A stretch of DNA of 64,000 nucleotides from GCA-003244245 sp050699815. GTDB lineage: Bacteria; Actinomycetota; Actinomycetes; Mycobacteriales; Pseudonocardiaceae. A model generated the notes under the pieces. That model was not told where the DNA came from. It made no database searches and saw only the letters and a program-made list of their open reading frames with translations. Each line of letters starts with the position of its first letter. Within the stretch, counting starts at the first letter, position 1. The translations under genes and the position numbers were made by a program. Positions 55,554 to 62,789 of this stretch are shown here, in pieces. Location: NCBI GenBank assembly GCA_050699815.1, contig JBOHFT010000002.1, forward strand, positions 11,880-75,879, in the 5' to 3' direction.

Positions 55554-56948
55554 TCAGGCGGGTTTGATGTTGGCGTTGAGGTGGAAGACGTTGTCCGGAT
55601 CGTACTTGGCCTTGATCCGGGCCAACCGCTGGTACTTGGTTGGGCCGTAGGACGCCCGCACCCGGTCCTCGTCGTCGTCGGTCATCGAGTTCACGTAGCC
55701 ACCCGAGTCTCTGGCGAAGGGCCGCAGCGCCTCCCACATCGACCGGACCCAGGCCCGGTCGATGGTCAGCAGCTCAGGGGTGTAGCTGATGCCGGCGATG
55801 TTGATGACGTAGCGCGGTGCCCGCTGACCGCCGAAGGCCGTGTCGTCATCGCCGATTGCCGAATACGCTCCGTCGAGGCGGAACACCAGGCAGTAGCTCA
55901 TCGGTGAGCTCTTGTGGGGCATGCGTTCAACCATTGTCGCGATCACGTCGTCGGTGAGCTCGTCGAGGTAGATCACCTCTTGGTAGCCCAGGAGGCCCCA
56001 CGGAGCGGTCTCGTCGAGGGTGCGCTGTAACGCGACATAGGGGATCGGGGTGACGAGCTCGAACAGCGGCGGCAGCGTCTGGCGGATCGGCGCGACGAGC
56101 CGCGCATGGTCCTCCGCGGAGGAGAACCCCACCACCATCAACAGGTAGCCGGGGATGAAGTGGTACTGCGGGGGTACGAACGGCGCCGGCGGGGCGTTGA
56201 GCCCGATCACGAGATGGGCGCCGGCCTCGTCGGGCAGGGTCGGCACGACGTCCCGGGCCAGGCGCAGCACCTGCTCGCCATCGTCTAGTCCCCAGAAGAA
56301 CAGGCCGAGGTGCACTTCTGGTCCCACTGGCTGTAGCTGGTACTCGAACGTCGTGACGACACCGAAGTTGCCGCCCCCGCCGCGGACGGCCCAGAACAGG
56401 TCCGGGTGCTCGTCAGCCGATGCGTGCACGTAGCGGCCGTCGGCGAGCACGACGTCGGCCGACACCAGATTGTCGATGCTCAGCCCCGCCTTGTGGGTCA
56501 GCCATCCCATGCCGCCGCCCAGGGTCAGGCCACCGACGCCGGTGTGGCTGATCACCCCGGCGGGCACTGCCAGGCCATGCGTCTGGGTTGCCACATCCAG
56601 CTCTGCGACGGTGGCACCACCTCCGACCTGGGCCAGGCCAGCGGCAGCACAGATCGAGACCCGGCGCATCGCACTGAGATCGATCATCAATCCGCCGTCA
56701 CAGACGCCGGCCCCGGAGAACGCATGCCCACCGCCGCGCACCGAGACCTCCAGCCCCTGCTCCCGGGCAAAGGTGAGTGTCGCCGCGATGTCGGCCGGCG
56801 ACACGCAGCGAGCGACTGCTGCCGGGCGGCGGTCGACGTCGTTGTTCCACTGGATGCGCGCGGTATCGTAGTCGGCATCGTCCGGCGTGATCACTTTCCC
56901 CGCCAGCACCGTGCGGAGTGCCTCCAGGTCATGCGTCGAGATGTGCAT
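55554..56948 (-). CDS. FAD-linked oxidase, berberine-bridge-enzyme type
   Basis: A 464-residue flavoprotein of the BBE/p-cresol methylhydroxylase superfamily. The PP-loop GLEVSVRGGGHAFSGAGV includes the His that is normally linked to FAD; the second covalent site (a Cys in GHGxCP-like sequence of bicovalent enzymes) is absent, where VPAGVISHTGVGGLTLGGG is seen. The C-terminus YDPDNVFHLNANIKP is the BBE signature. The ATG at 56948 has GGGAG about 12 nt upstream. Such enzymes oxidise sugars, lignin alcohols or secondary metabolites. Upstream lies an unusual repeat-bearing promoter. Confidence 0.9.
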   Translation of the reverse strand: MHISTHDLEALRTVLAGKVITPDDADYDTARIQWNNDVDRRPAAVARCVSPADIAATLTFAREQGLEVSVRGGGHAFSGAGVCDGGLMIDLSAMRRVSICAAAGLAQVGGGATVAELDVATQTHGLAVPAGVISHTGVGGLTLGGGMGWLTHKAGLSIDNLVSADVVLADGRYVHASADEHPDLFWAVRGGGGNFGVVTTFEYQLQPVGPEVHLGLFFWGLDDGEQVLRLARDVVPTLPDEAGAHLVIGLNAPPAPFVPPQYHFIPGYLLMVVGFSSAEDHARLVAPIRQTLPPLFELVTPIPYVALQRTLDETAPWGLLGYQEVIYLDELTDDVIATMVERMPHKSSPMSYCLVFRLDGAYSAIGDDDTAFGGQRAPRYVINIAGISYTPELLTIDRAWVRSMWEALRPFARDSGGYVNSMTDDDEDRVRASYGPTKYQRLARIKAKYDPDNVFHLNANIKPA

Positions 56949-57261
56949 CGTCAAAACAGCTCCCTGGCCGCAGGTGCGCACCCGGCAAAGCGCCCGGTAC
57001 ACCATATGTACAACGTCCGTCGCCGTGCCGTGACCGGAGCGCGTCAGGCATCACATCCTCCTGGGGAAATGTAGCCCCCGTGGTAAGCGGGGGCAAGAAC
57101 ACCTCATCGGTGGCATGTCGATTCCGTAATACATACCCTGCCCATCGGCGCCGCCACGGGCAATCAGTAACCGCACGTAAGTCTTCCAGGCGGGCTACGT
57201 AGCGGTAGGGTTGCTTATCGAATACGTAGCCGGCGCCGACCTGGACGTAGGTACCAGGCAC
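56929..57261 (-). CDS. Uncertain small ORF upstream of FAD-linked oxidase
   Basis: A 110-codon frame from a GTG within a palindrome, overlapping the oxidase start by 20 bp. The first 70 residues (YVQVGAGYVFDKQPYRYVAR, then RAVTDCPWRRRWAGYVLRN) look protein-like and are less GC-rich than usual, whereas the last 40 do not. A perfect AGGAGG (57057-57062) lies inside, 5 nt before an in-frame ATG at 57051 that would yield a 40-residue peptide. It may be a real small protein, a leader peptide or a decayed gene. Confidence 0.3.
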   Translation of the reverse strand: MPGTYVQVGAGYVFDKQPYRYVARLEDLRAVTDCPWRRRWAGYVLRNRHATDEVFLPPLTTGATFPQEDVMPDALRSRHGDGRCTYGVPGALPGAHLRPGSCFDDAHLDA

Positions 57262-57270
57262 CGGTACCTA
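57248..57270. promoter_or_regulatory. Palindrome TAGGTACC-N7-GGTACCTA
   Basis: An exact 8-bp inverted repeat with a 7-bp spacer, about 300 bp upstream of the FAD-linked oxidase start and 40 bp downstream of the putative -10 box at 57311. It has the shape of a dimer operator. Confidence 0.5.
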
Positions 57271-57310
57271 ACTTACGGCGCACGTTCGGCCGAGCTTGCG
57301 TGGCAAGTTC

Positions 57311-57363
57311 AGTATAGGGCACTCTGTTCGTCCGAATACTCTGCGTTCGTTCGAATACTCTGC
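57311..57363 (-). promoter_or_regulatory. Promoter (TATACT) with two 19-bp upstream repeats
   Basis: On the minus strand TATACT (57311-57316) is preceded by two 19-bp units (57326-57344 and 57345-57363, 18 of 19 bases equal) built on GCAGAGTATTCG. The first unit covers the -35 position, for which no good hexamer is seen, as in promoters that need an activator. The gene served would be the small ORF and/or the FAD-linked oxidase. Confidence 0.5.
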
Positions 57364-57396
57364 GTGAAGTAGATTGCGCCACTACTGACGGGTCGG

Positions 57397-58818
57397 CTAC
57401 CGGTCGTTGGGCAGGGCGCCGGCCTCGCGGAGCAGATCGAGCACGGGCGGCGCCTCGGCGAAGGCGTGCGCGAAGTCGGCCGGGGTGGCGATCTGGTGCG
57501 CGTTCGCCGCGATATAAGAGCGCAGAGCGGTGTCGAAGCGGTCAGTGCCGACCTGGCGCCGGGCCTGCAGGAGCACCGCGGCGCCCTGGTCGTAGACCAC
57601 CTCGGTGTAGCGCGTGGAACCGCCGTTGTCCGCCCAGTAGGTCATCGGCCGTCCCATCAGACCGGCGGCGCGCCGGGAGATGTCGCTGTCCTGGTCGTCG
57701 TTGCCGTCGCCGAGGGTGATGCTCTCACCGAAGGTGGCCAGTGACTCGTCAAGCCACGGGTACTCAGCCTGGTTGTTGCCGACCAGTGAGTAAAACCACT
57801 GATGGGACACCTCGTGCGCGACCAAGGCCCGCAGCTGGCTTTGCGTGACATCGCCCAACTGCAACGCTGCCGGGAATTCGGAGCCGTCGCTCTGGCCAGG
57901 AGTGATCGTGACCCAGAACTCGGAGTAGGGAAACGGTCCGAACACCTCGGTGAGCGAGGTGATCGCCGCATCGATCTCCTCGGCCCAGTCCTGCGGATCG
58001 ACTTCGGTGCCGGCCTGGGGGGTGGCCAGATGCAGGCGCACGCCGCCGACATCACGGTCCAGGACCTCGTAACGGCCGACCGCGACGGTGACGTCTCGGA
58101 CGGCCGGGGCGGTGAACCGATGGGTGGTCGGGCCGGCCGCGTTGCCGGCGGTGTCGCCGGCCGCCACCCCGGTGCCCAGCACCCGGTAGCCGGTGGGCGC
58201 GGTCACCGAGAGGGCGGAGAGCACGAAGTCCTCGCTGGCGGCGGTCTCGCCGTTGATCGGCACCGCCGGGTCGCGGGCCCACCCGCTGCCGCGGATCCAG
58301 GCCAGCAGCGGGAACCCGGAGCCGAACCAGGCCGTCTGCGTGCCGGGGGAGTAGCCGACCCGCTCGTCAGCGTCCGCGCCGAGGACCAACCGGAACCCGA
58401 GCTCGGCCCGCACCGGCTCGCCCGGGTCCAGGCATCGGGCCAGCGGCACCTCGATGAGGGTGCCCGGCGCGCCGGGTGGGGCGCCGGCCGGAATCACTTC
58501 GCTGGTGACCGGGCGGCCGTCCACGCTGGTGTCCGTGACGGTGAGCGAGGAGCCGGCCTCCGACATGGTCGGGTTGTTCGGCCAGGCCCGGAACACCAGC
58601 TCACACACTCGCAGGTCCGGGGTGAACACCACCGACTCCCGGCCGGTCGCCGAGCGCAGGTCCGGCGCCACGTCGAAGGACAGCTCGACCACTGGCCGCT
58701 GCAGCCACAGCCCAGCGTCATAGCGGGCGGGATCCGCCAACGGCGCGGCGCCGGAGCACGACGCGAGCAGCACCCCGGCGGCCGCCGCGATCGAGGCCAG
58801 CGACAGCCGTCGCGGCAC
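57397..58818 (-). CDS. M1-family metallopeptidase lipoprotein
   Basis: A surface lipoprotein with a gluzincin domain. The zinc site HEVSHQWF with the third ligand in WLDESLATFGE (HExxH-x18-E) is present; the GAMEN exopeptidase motif of classic M1 aminopeptidases is not found. From the GTG at 58818 the signal peptide MPRRLSLASIAAAAGVLLASC ends in a lipobox, and the gene begins 13 bp after the upstream stop; an ATG at 58890 is in frame but would overlap the upstream gene by 59 bp. About 473 residues. Co-directional with the BPL_N gene. Confidence 0.88.
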   Translation of the reverse strand: MPRRLSLASIAAAAGVLLASCSGAAPLADPARYDAGLWLQRPVVELSFDVAPDLRSATGRESVVFTPDLRVCELVFRAWPNNPTMSEAGSSLTVTDTSVDGRPVTSEVIPAGAPPGAPGTLIEVPLARCLDPGEPVRAELGFRLVLGADADERVGYSPGTQTAWFGSGFPLLAWIRGSGWARDPAVPINGETAASEDFVLSALSVTAPTGYRVLGTGVAAGDTAGNAAGPTTHRFTAPAVRDVTVAVGRYEVLDRDVGGVRLHLATPQAGTEVDPQDWAEEIDAAITSLTEVFGPFPYSEFWVTITPGQSDGSEFPAALQLGDVTQSQLRALVAHEVSHQWFYSLVGNNQAEYPWLDESLATFGESITLGDGNDDQDSDISRRAAGLMGRPMTYWADNGGSTRYTEVVYDQGAAVLLQARRQVGTDRFDTALRSYIAANAHQIATPADFAHAFAEAPPVLDLLREAGALPNDR

Positions 58819-58831
58819 CCGGCGGCCCAGC

Positions 58832-59551
58832 TCAGGGCGCCATGAGAGCGTCGATGAGGTCGTCGCCGAGGTCTTGGGTTGACCCGCCATAGTTCAGGTT
58901 CGCCTCTCGGTACCACTCCGGAGGAGCTTCGGGATGTGGACCGCACAGCCCCACCTTGCCCTGGCCGTAGGGCGCAACGAGCGCCGCGATCGCTCCGTTG
59001 GTGTACCGCGCCAGCACGGAGATCCCGGTCGAGGTGCGCCGGGGAACCAGGTAGCCGCCGTCCTGGAAGTACATCGCGCGCCTCGTGCCGCGCCAGATCA
59101 CCGGGATCACGGCAGGGTCCGCGGTGGTCACCGACGCCCCGGGAGACGAGTAGTACTCATCGACCCGGCCGCGGAACAGCGTGAAAAACCCCGGTTCGGC
59201 CAGAAAGCCGCCCATGCAGATGCCCAGGTACCGCCCGCCCTGGCGGACGAAGTGCTTGATCGCGGGCTTGTCGCGCTTCTGCCGCCGGTAGGCGGCGGCG
59301 TCATCGCCGTCAGCGCCCGGCTGGGCATACAGCCGCACCTCGGGGCGGGCCAGCGCCTCCGGCACGGACATCGTCCCGTTCGGCCCGGCCGTGATCACGT
59401 CGAAGTTCCAGCCCGCCGCCGACGCCAGCATCGCCGCTATTGCGCCGGTGTCATCCCCGTCTGCTGGCCCGGTGGAGTCGTCGCTGTAGACCACCGCAAC
59501 CGGGCGCGGCCGGCGGGCACCAGTGCCCGGGATGTTGGCCTCACGAGTCAC
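58832..59551 (-). CDS. BPL_N (biotin-protein-ligase N-terminal-like) domain protein
   Basis: A 239-residue class I glutamine-amidotransferase-like protein. The nucleophile-elbow pattern GGRYLGICMGGFLAEPGFF, preceded by PGADGDDAAAYRR and followed by YFQDGGYL and GLCGPHPEAPPEWY, is typical of stand-alone BPL_N proteins. The GTG at 59551 has AAGGAG 7 nt upstream. The activity of these proteins is unknown. It is probably co-transcribed with the M1 peptidase gene. Confidence 0.8.
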   Translation of the reverse strand: MTREANIPGTGARRPRPVAVVYSDDSTGPADGDDTGAIAAMLASAAGWNFDVITAGPNGTMSVPEALARPEVRLYAQPGADGDDAAAYRRQKRDKPAIKHFVRQGGRYLGICMGGFLAEPGFFTLFRGRVDEYYSSPGASVTTADPAVIPVIWRGTRRAMYFQDGGYLVPRRTSTGISVLARYTNGAIAALVAPYGQGKVGLCGPHPEAPPEWYREANLNYGGSTQDLGDDLIDALMAP

Positions 59552-59736
59552 GGGCACGCTCCTTGTCGTGGCGGGCTCCGGGCCAGCGCGCCGATGGGTG
59601 CCGCGTACCCGAGCCCACAACAGCCGAACGTTAGCGACAGTACGGCGTTCAGCACCGACGGCGGCGCCTGCCGCGGATATGGGCAAACCTGACATTTCCC
59701 CAGCGGGCAGCAGATGAACAGCTCGCCGCAGTGCGC

Positions 59737-59994
59737 TCACCGGCCACCACCGCCACACTCCGGGCACACCTGCTCCGGATCCGGCGGGCTCCCCCTCAGC
59801 GCGAGACCACCGGTGACCAGCGTTCCCGGTGGCGGCCCCACCACCTTGAGCGTGGGCCGTGGGATGAAGCTGGCCCCGCAGCGCGCCAGCACCGTGCCGT
59901 CGTCGCGCATCCGCCCACAGTGGGTGTCGTGATCGCCCAGCGAGCGCAGATACCACGTCAGGCTTTTGTCAGTAGATGTGATGGTTTCGCCCAT
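59737..59994 (-). CDS. Small zinc-ribbon-like hypothetical protein, 85 aa
   Basis: An 85-residue protein with two cysteine pairs, one spread over HCGRMRDDGTVLARCG and one in VCPECGGG, separated by FIPRPTLKVVGPPPGTLVTG. A single zinc site is likely. This kind of protein is common in Pseudonocardiales-type genomes beside XRE regulators. The ATG at 59994 is three codons after an earlier in-frame start. Function unknown. Confidence 0.7.
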   Translation of the reverse strand: MGETITSTDKSLTWYLRSLGDHDTHCGRMRDDGTVLARCGASFIPRPTLKVVGPPPGTLVTGGLALRGSPPDPEQVCPECGGGGR

Positions 59995-60060
59995 GATCGG
60001 CAACCGTCACCGATCTGCGTATGCGGTGTTCCCAGGTCTAGGATACCACCCCCAGATGGG

Positions 60061-60783
60061 TTACACCGGCAATCCCGCCCGGTAGGCCATCCCGCGCAGT
60101 TCCCGGCCCACCGCGCCGCGCGGTGACCGGAGCAGCAGCTCGCCGAGCACCTCACGGGCGAACGGGTTCCGCTGCACACGGTGCGGGTGAATCTGCTCGG
60201 CACGGTGAAAGGCGATCACGGCGTCGTCGTGGCGTCCCTTCACCCGGGCCAGCGCCCGGCCGTAGTCACGCCAGTAGGCCGACCGGCGCTCCCGGTAGGG
60301 GTGCACGTCCGGGTTCAGGCTCTCCGCGAGCACCGTGACCAACTCGTGGTCTCCGATCTCCAGTAGTGCTTCCATCCGCCACAGGCCTACGTTGGTGGGA
60401 CCGAACCCCAGCCCGTACGCGGTGCCCTCCCCGGTACGCGCGGCCAGCTCCGCTGCGTACTCCAAGGCCGCCTCCGCGTCGGCCCACTGGGAAGCGGCTG
60501 CTGCGGCTCGTGACTGTGACAGCGCCAGCGCGCCCGCGAGCTGCATTGACTCCGGGGTATCAGTGGGCACGTCGACGGCCGTGAGCTCGACCTTGGCCAG
60601 CTCGAACGCTCCCGAATCCAGCAGCACCTTGTTGGCCCGGGACGCGACGAGACCCAGGGCGGCCGGAGTGTCCCGCCGCTCGGCGAGCTGGTAGGCCAGC
60701 GTGACGTCGTTGTCCCGGCGCAGGTCCACCGAAGCACCCGCGATACGCAGCCAGTGGCTGACAGTTTCCGCATGCAGCATCAC
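60061..60783 (-). pseudogene. C-terminal part of an XRE/TPR-type regulator, 5' end lost
   Basis: The 240-codon frame encodes only the helical repeat portion expected after an N-terminal helix-turn-helix: VSHWLRIAGASVDLRRDNDV, LALSQSRAAAAASQWADAEA, LVTVLAESLNPDVHPYRERR and IAFHRAEQIHPHRVQRNPF. The frame continues open upstream (reading about DVAELLDLA before the GTG) but turns into the antisense of the next fragment within 60 bp, so the DNA-binding end is missing. I read it as a truncated relic; translation from the GTG at 60783 is possible. Confidence 0.65.
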
Positions 60784-60818
60784 CGCTAGGTCGAGCAGCT
60801 CGGCGACGTCGCGACTGC

Positions 60819-60985
60819 GTGTCGAGCCACATCTCGCATCTGGAGACCGGCCGCAACCTGCCCGGCGCGGCCGAGTGCGAGAAACTGCTGGTCTTTTATG
60901 GCCTCGGCGACCGCTGGCCGTTCTTCCGTGAGCTGCTCAAGGCGGCCAAGAAGGGCCGTGACTGGTGGAAGGCGCCCGCGTTCTC
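60819..60985 (+). pseudogene. N-terminal fragment of another XRE-family regulator
   Basis: Facing away from the previous fragment, this frame reads SSHISHLETGRNLPGAAECE and then LGDRWPFFRELLKAAKKGRDWW, the second half of a helix-turn-helix and the linker to a DUF5753 domain in Streptomyces-type regulators. The first helices and the whole C-terminal domain are absent; after about residue 55 the sequence is not protein-like. A rearrangement scar between two regulators is the simplest reading. Confidence 0.6.
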
Positions 60986-61030
60986 CGGTATCGGCCACCC
61001 GCAGGGCCAGGTCGACGTCATGCCCACGAC

Positions 61031-61200
61031 ATGGGCGCGGCAGATTCCGAGACGGGCAGCCCCCGCCCGAACAAGAAGGGAGCGGTGCTCGTATTCGGCG
61101 AGAGCGTGAACGACTCGCAGAGCATCGTGCACCTGCTGATCGCTGCTAACGCTTCGCTCGCCGGTCGGGTCCGGTCCCTTCGACGGCCAACGTCACTGAC
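61031..61200 (+). pseudogene. N-terminal fragment of unknown protein (VLVFGESVND motif)
   Basis: From an ATG at 61031 the frame reads PNKKGAVLVFGESVNDSQSI and then LIAANASLAGRVRSLRRPTS before losing any protein-like pattern. The strand-turn-helix opening resembles DUF4276/Toprim-like small proteins, a loose resemblance. The gene is cut after about 55 codons and its frame overlaps the end of the regulator fragment. Confidence 0.4.
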
Positions 61201-61343
61201 TCGCGATGCGAAGCTGAGATGCTGGCCGCTGGTCAGGCAGGACGGTGACGTGAGGTCGCCTCCATGCAGAAACCCCGGCGATGTGCCGCGTGGCAGGGAT
61301 CGTTCCGGGGTCTTCGAGGTTAAGGATACCTCGCGTGAACAGG

Positions 61344-61529
61344 ATGTCCAACCCTGCACCCTCGCGGGAACTCGTCGAGAGCTGGCTGACGCCGGAACGG
61401 CTGGCCCGTTACGTGGCTGTATCCAGCGACGACACCGCCGCAGTCGAGTTCTACGAGTGGAATATTGTCGTCTCTGGGGCGTTCTACGAGGTTCTGGGCA
61501 TGGTCGAGGTGCTGCTGCGCACCGGTAGG
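61344..61529 (+). pseudogene. Abi-like protein, N-terminal fragment
   Basis: From the ATG at 61344 the frame reads SRELVESWLTPERLARYVAV, AAVEFYEWNIVVSGAFYEVL and MVEVLLR, the start of actinobacterial Abi-type proteins (EWN...EVxLRN). The expected RNA-binding continuation is replaced after LLR by unrelated sequence. The frame stays open past 62000 only as antisense of the FhuF-like gene. Resemblance is from pattern recognition and not certain. Confidence 0.45.
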
Positions 61530-61745
61530 CCAGGGCTGACGCCCGCGACGGTGACGCCGACCGGTACGGAGCGACATCGGCTGACTGCGGGAACCGGCCT
61601 GGCCGCACTCGGTCTGGACGCGTTGGCCTCCACCGCCCATGGTCCTGAGGTGATCGTGCTCGCGCTGGCTGCCGCGGGGTCGGCGGGCATCGGGTTGGCC
61701 CTGCCGGTGCAGCGGCCAGATCTGCAACCGTCCGACCCAGGCTCG
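61530..61745. other. 216 bp without a recognised gene
   Basis: Between the Abi-like fragment and the stop of the FhuF-like gene. The plus-strand frame continues and includes a hydrophobic stretch (EVIVLALAAAGSAGIGLALP), perhaps a relic of a membrane protein. Nothing firm can be said. Confidence 0.4.
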
Positions 61746-62729
61746 TCAACGATCGCCGGTTGGCTCATGCGCGCTCCGTCTCGGTTGAGTGATGGTCCGG
61801 TGCAGGATGTCTGGGGTGCGGTCCAGTGCGCAGTCGCCGCAGCGACCGCCGTCGGGGATCCGGTAGTACAGGCAGCAGCTGCGCCGGCGGAAGTCGTCGA
61901 GCGTGCCGGAGGCGCCGAGGTCGGCGGTGGTTGCCAGCGGGGCGGCATCGAGCAGCCGCAGCACCACAGCGATGGTCGCCGGGTTGTCAACGGCGCCGCG
62001 CTGCAGCACCCGCAGGGTGCCGATCAGCGCGGATGTGACGTTGCCCCACAGCAGCCCGCGGGCGATGGGCTGCTCGGCTCTCAGCTGCTCGGCCAGCGGC
62101 TGGAGCACGTTTCGGATCACGATGCGCTCGATCAGCGCGGCCACGTCGTCGGCGTCCTCGGTGGCGATCCAGCCGCCGGGGTGCGGCACACACGGCTCGA
62201 CCCCGCCGTCGGCGCGGAGCTGCCACTGCAGGGGGGTGGGCAGGTCTGGCACGATCCCGGCGGTCGCGAGACACCCCAGTACCGGTGACCACAGCCGCGC
62301 CGCCATGCCCTGGAACAGGATGGATGCGGCGACCCGGCGGTCCTGGGTGCCGAGCCGGCCTGCGGCGGAGCTGATCCGCTCGGCGACCGGCAGTGCCGCG
62401 TTGTCCGGCTGCTCCAGGTGCACGGCGAAGAACGGCCCGAATCGGGCCAGCGCGACGAGCGCCGGCGTCACGTCAGCCGGATCGGCCCGGCGCAGCGGCC
62501 CCGGTGCGACGGTGCGGGCCCAGCCGGCCAAGCCGGCCAAGCCGTCGACCTGGCCAGTGCGGCCGTCGGCGTGGACGTCGAAGTCGGTGCCGGTCGCGCG
62601 TGCTTCGATGTCGGTGGGGCCGGTGGTGGTCACCTCCCAGCCGAGCCGGGCCAGCACCCGCGCACCGGCCGCGGACGGGGCAGTGATCCGCGCGGTGCCG
62701 ATCGGGGTCACGCGCAACGGGAAGCCCAC
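61746..62729 (-). CDS. FhuF-like (2Fe-2S)-binding protein
   Basis: A 327-residue protein with the ferric-siderophore-reductase signature at its C-terminus: RRSCCLYYRIPDGGRCGDCA gives the C-C-x10-C-x2-C cluster site. The body has the FhuF-like helical pattern (ARLWSPVLGCLATAGIVPDL, GLLWGNVTSALIGTLRVLQ). It may reduce ferric siderophores in the cytoplasm; no siderophore genes are in view. The frame is open far upstream, but that part is antisense to the TIR gene; I take the GTG at 62729 (62711 is an alternative). Divergent from the TIR gene by 60 bp. Confidence 0.8.
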   Translation of the reverse strand: MGFPLRVTPIGTARITAPSAAGARVLARLGWEVTTTGPTDIEARATGTDFDVHADGRTGQVDGLAGLAGWARTVAPGPLRRADPADVTPALVALARFGPFFAVHLEQPDNAALPVAERISSAAGRLGTQDRRVAASILFQGMAARLWSPVLGCLATAGIVPDLPTPLQWQLRADGGVEPCVPHPGGWIATEDADDVAALIERIVIRNVLQPLAEQLRAEQPIARGLLWGNVTSALIGTLRVLQRGAVDNPATIAVVLRLLDAAPLATTADLGASGTLDDFRRRSCCLYYRIPDGGRCGDCALDRTPDILHRTITQPRRSAHEPTGDR

Positions 62730-62776
62730 GGTCTCGGTAACCTGAGCGCGGCGGAGTTCTGCGGGGACACCCTGCG

Positions 62777-62782
62777 TACCGT
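62777..62782 (+). promoter_or_regulatory. -10 box (TACCGT) before TIR/NB-ARC gene
   Basis: TACCGT ends 7 nt before the ATG at 62790 with no ribosome binding site, which suggests a leaderless transcript like those of housekeeping genes here, and therefore an expressed gene. Confidence 0.45.
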
Positions 62783-62789
62783 GTCCGGC

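Noticed and set aside
57326..57363. tRNA T-arm-like TTCGAAT sequence
   Set aside because: GTTCGAATAC lies in a tandem repeat, with no cloverleaf arms around it.
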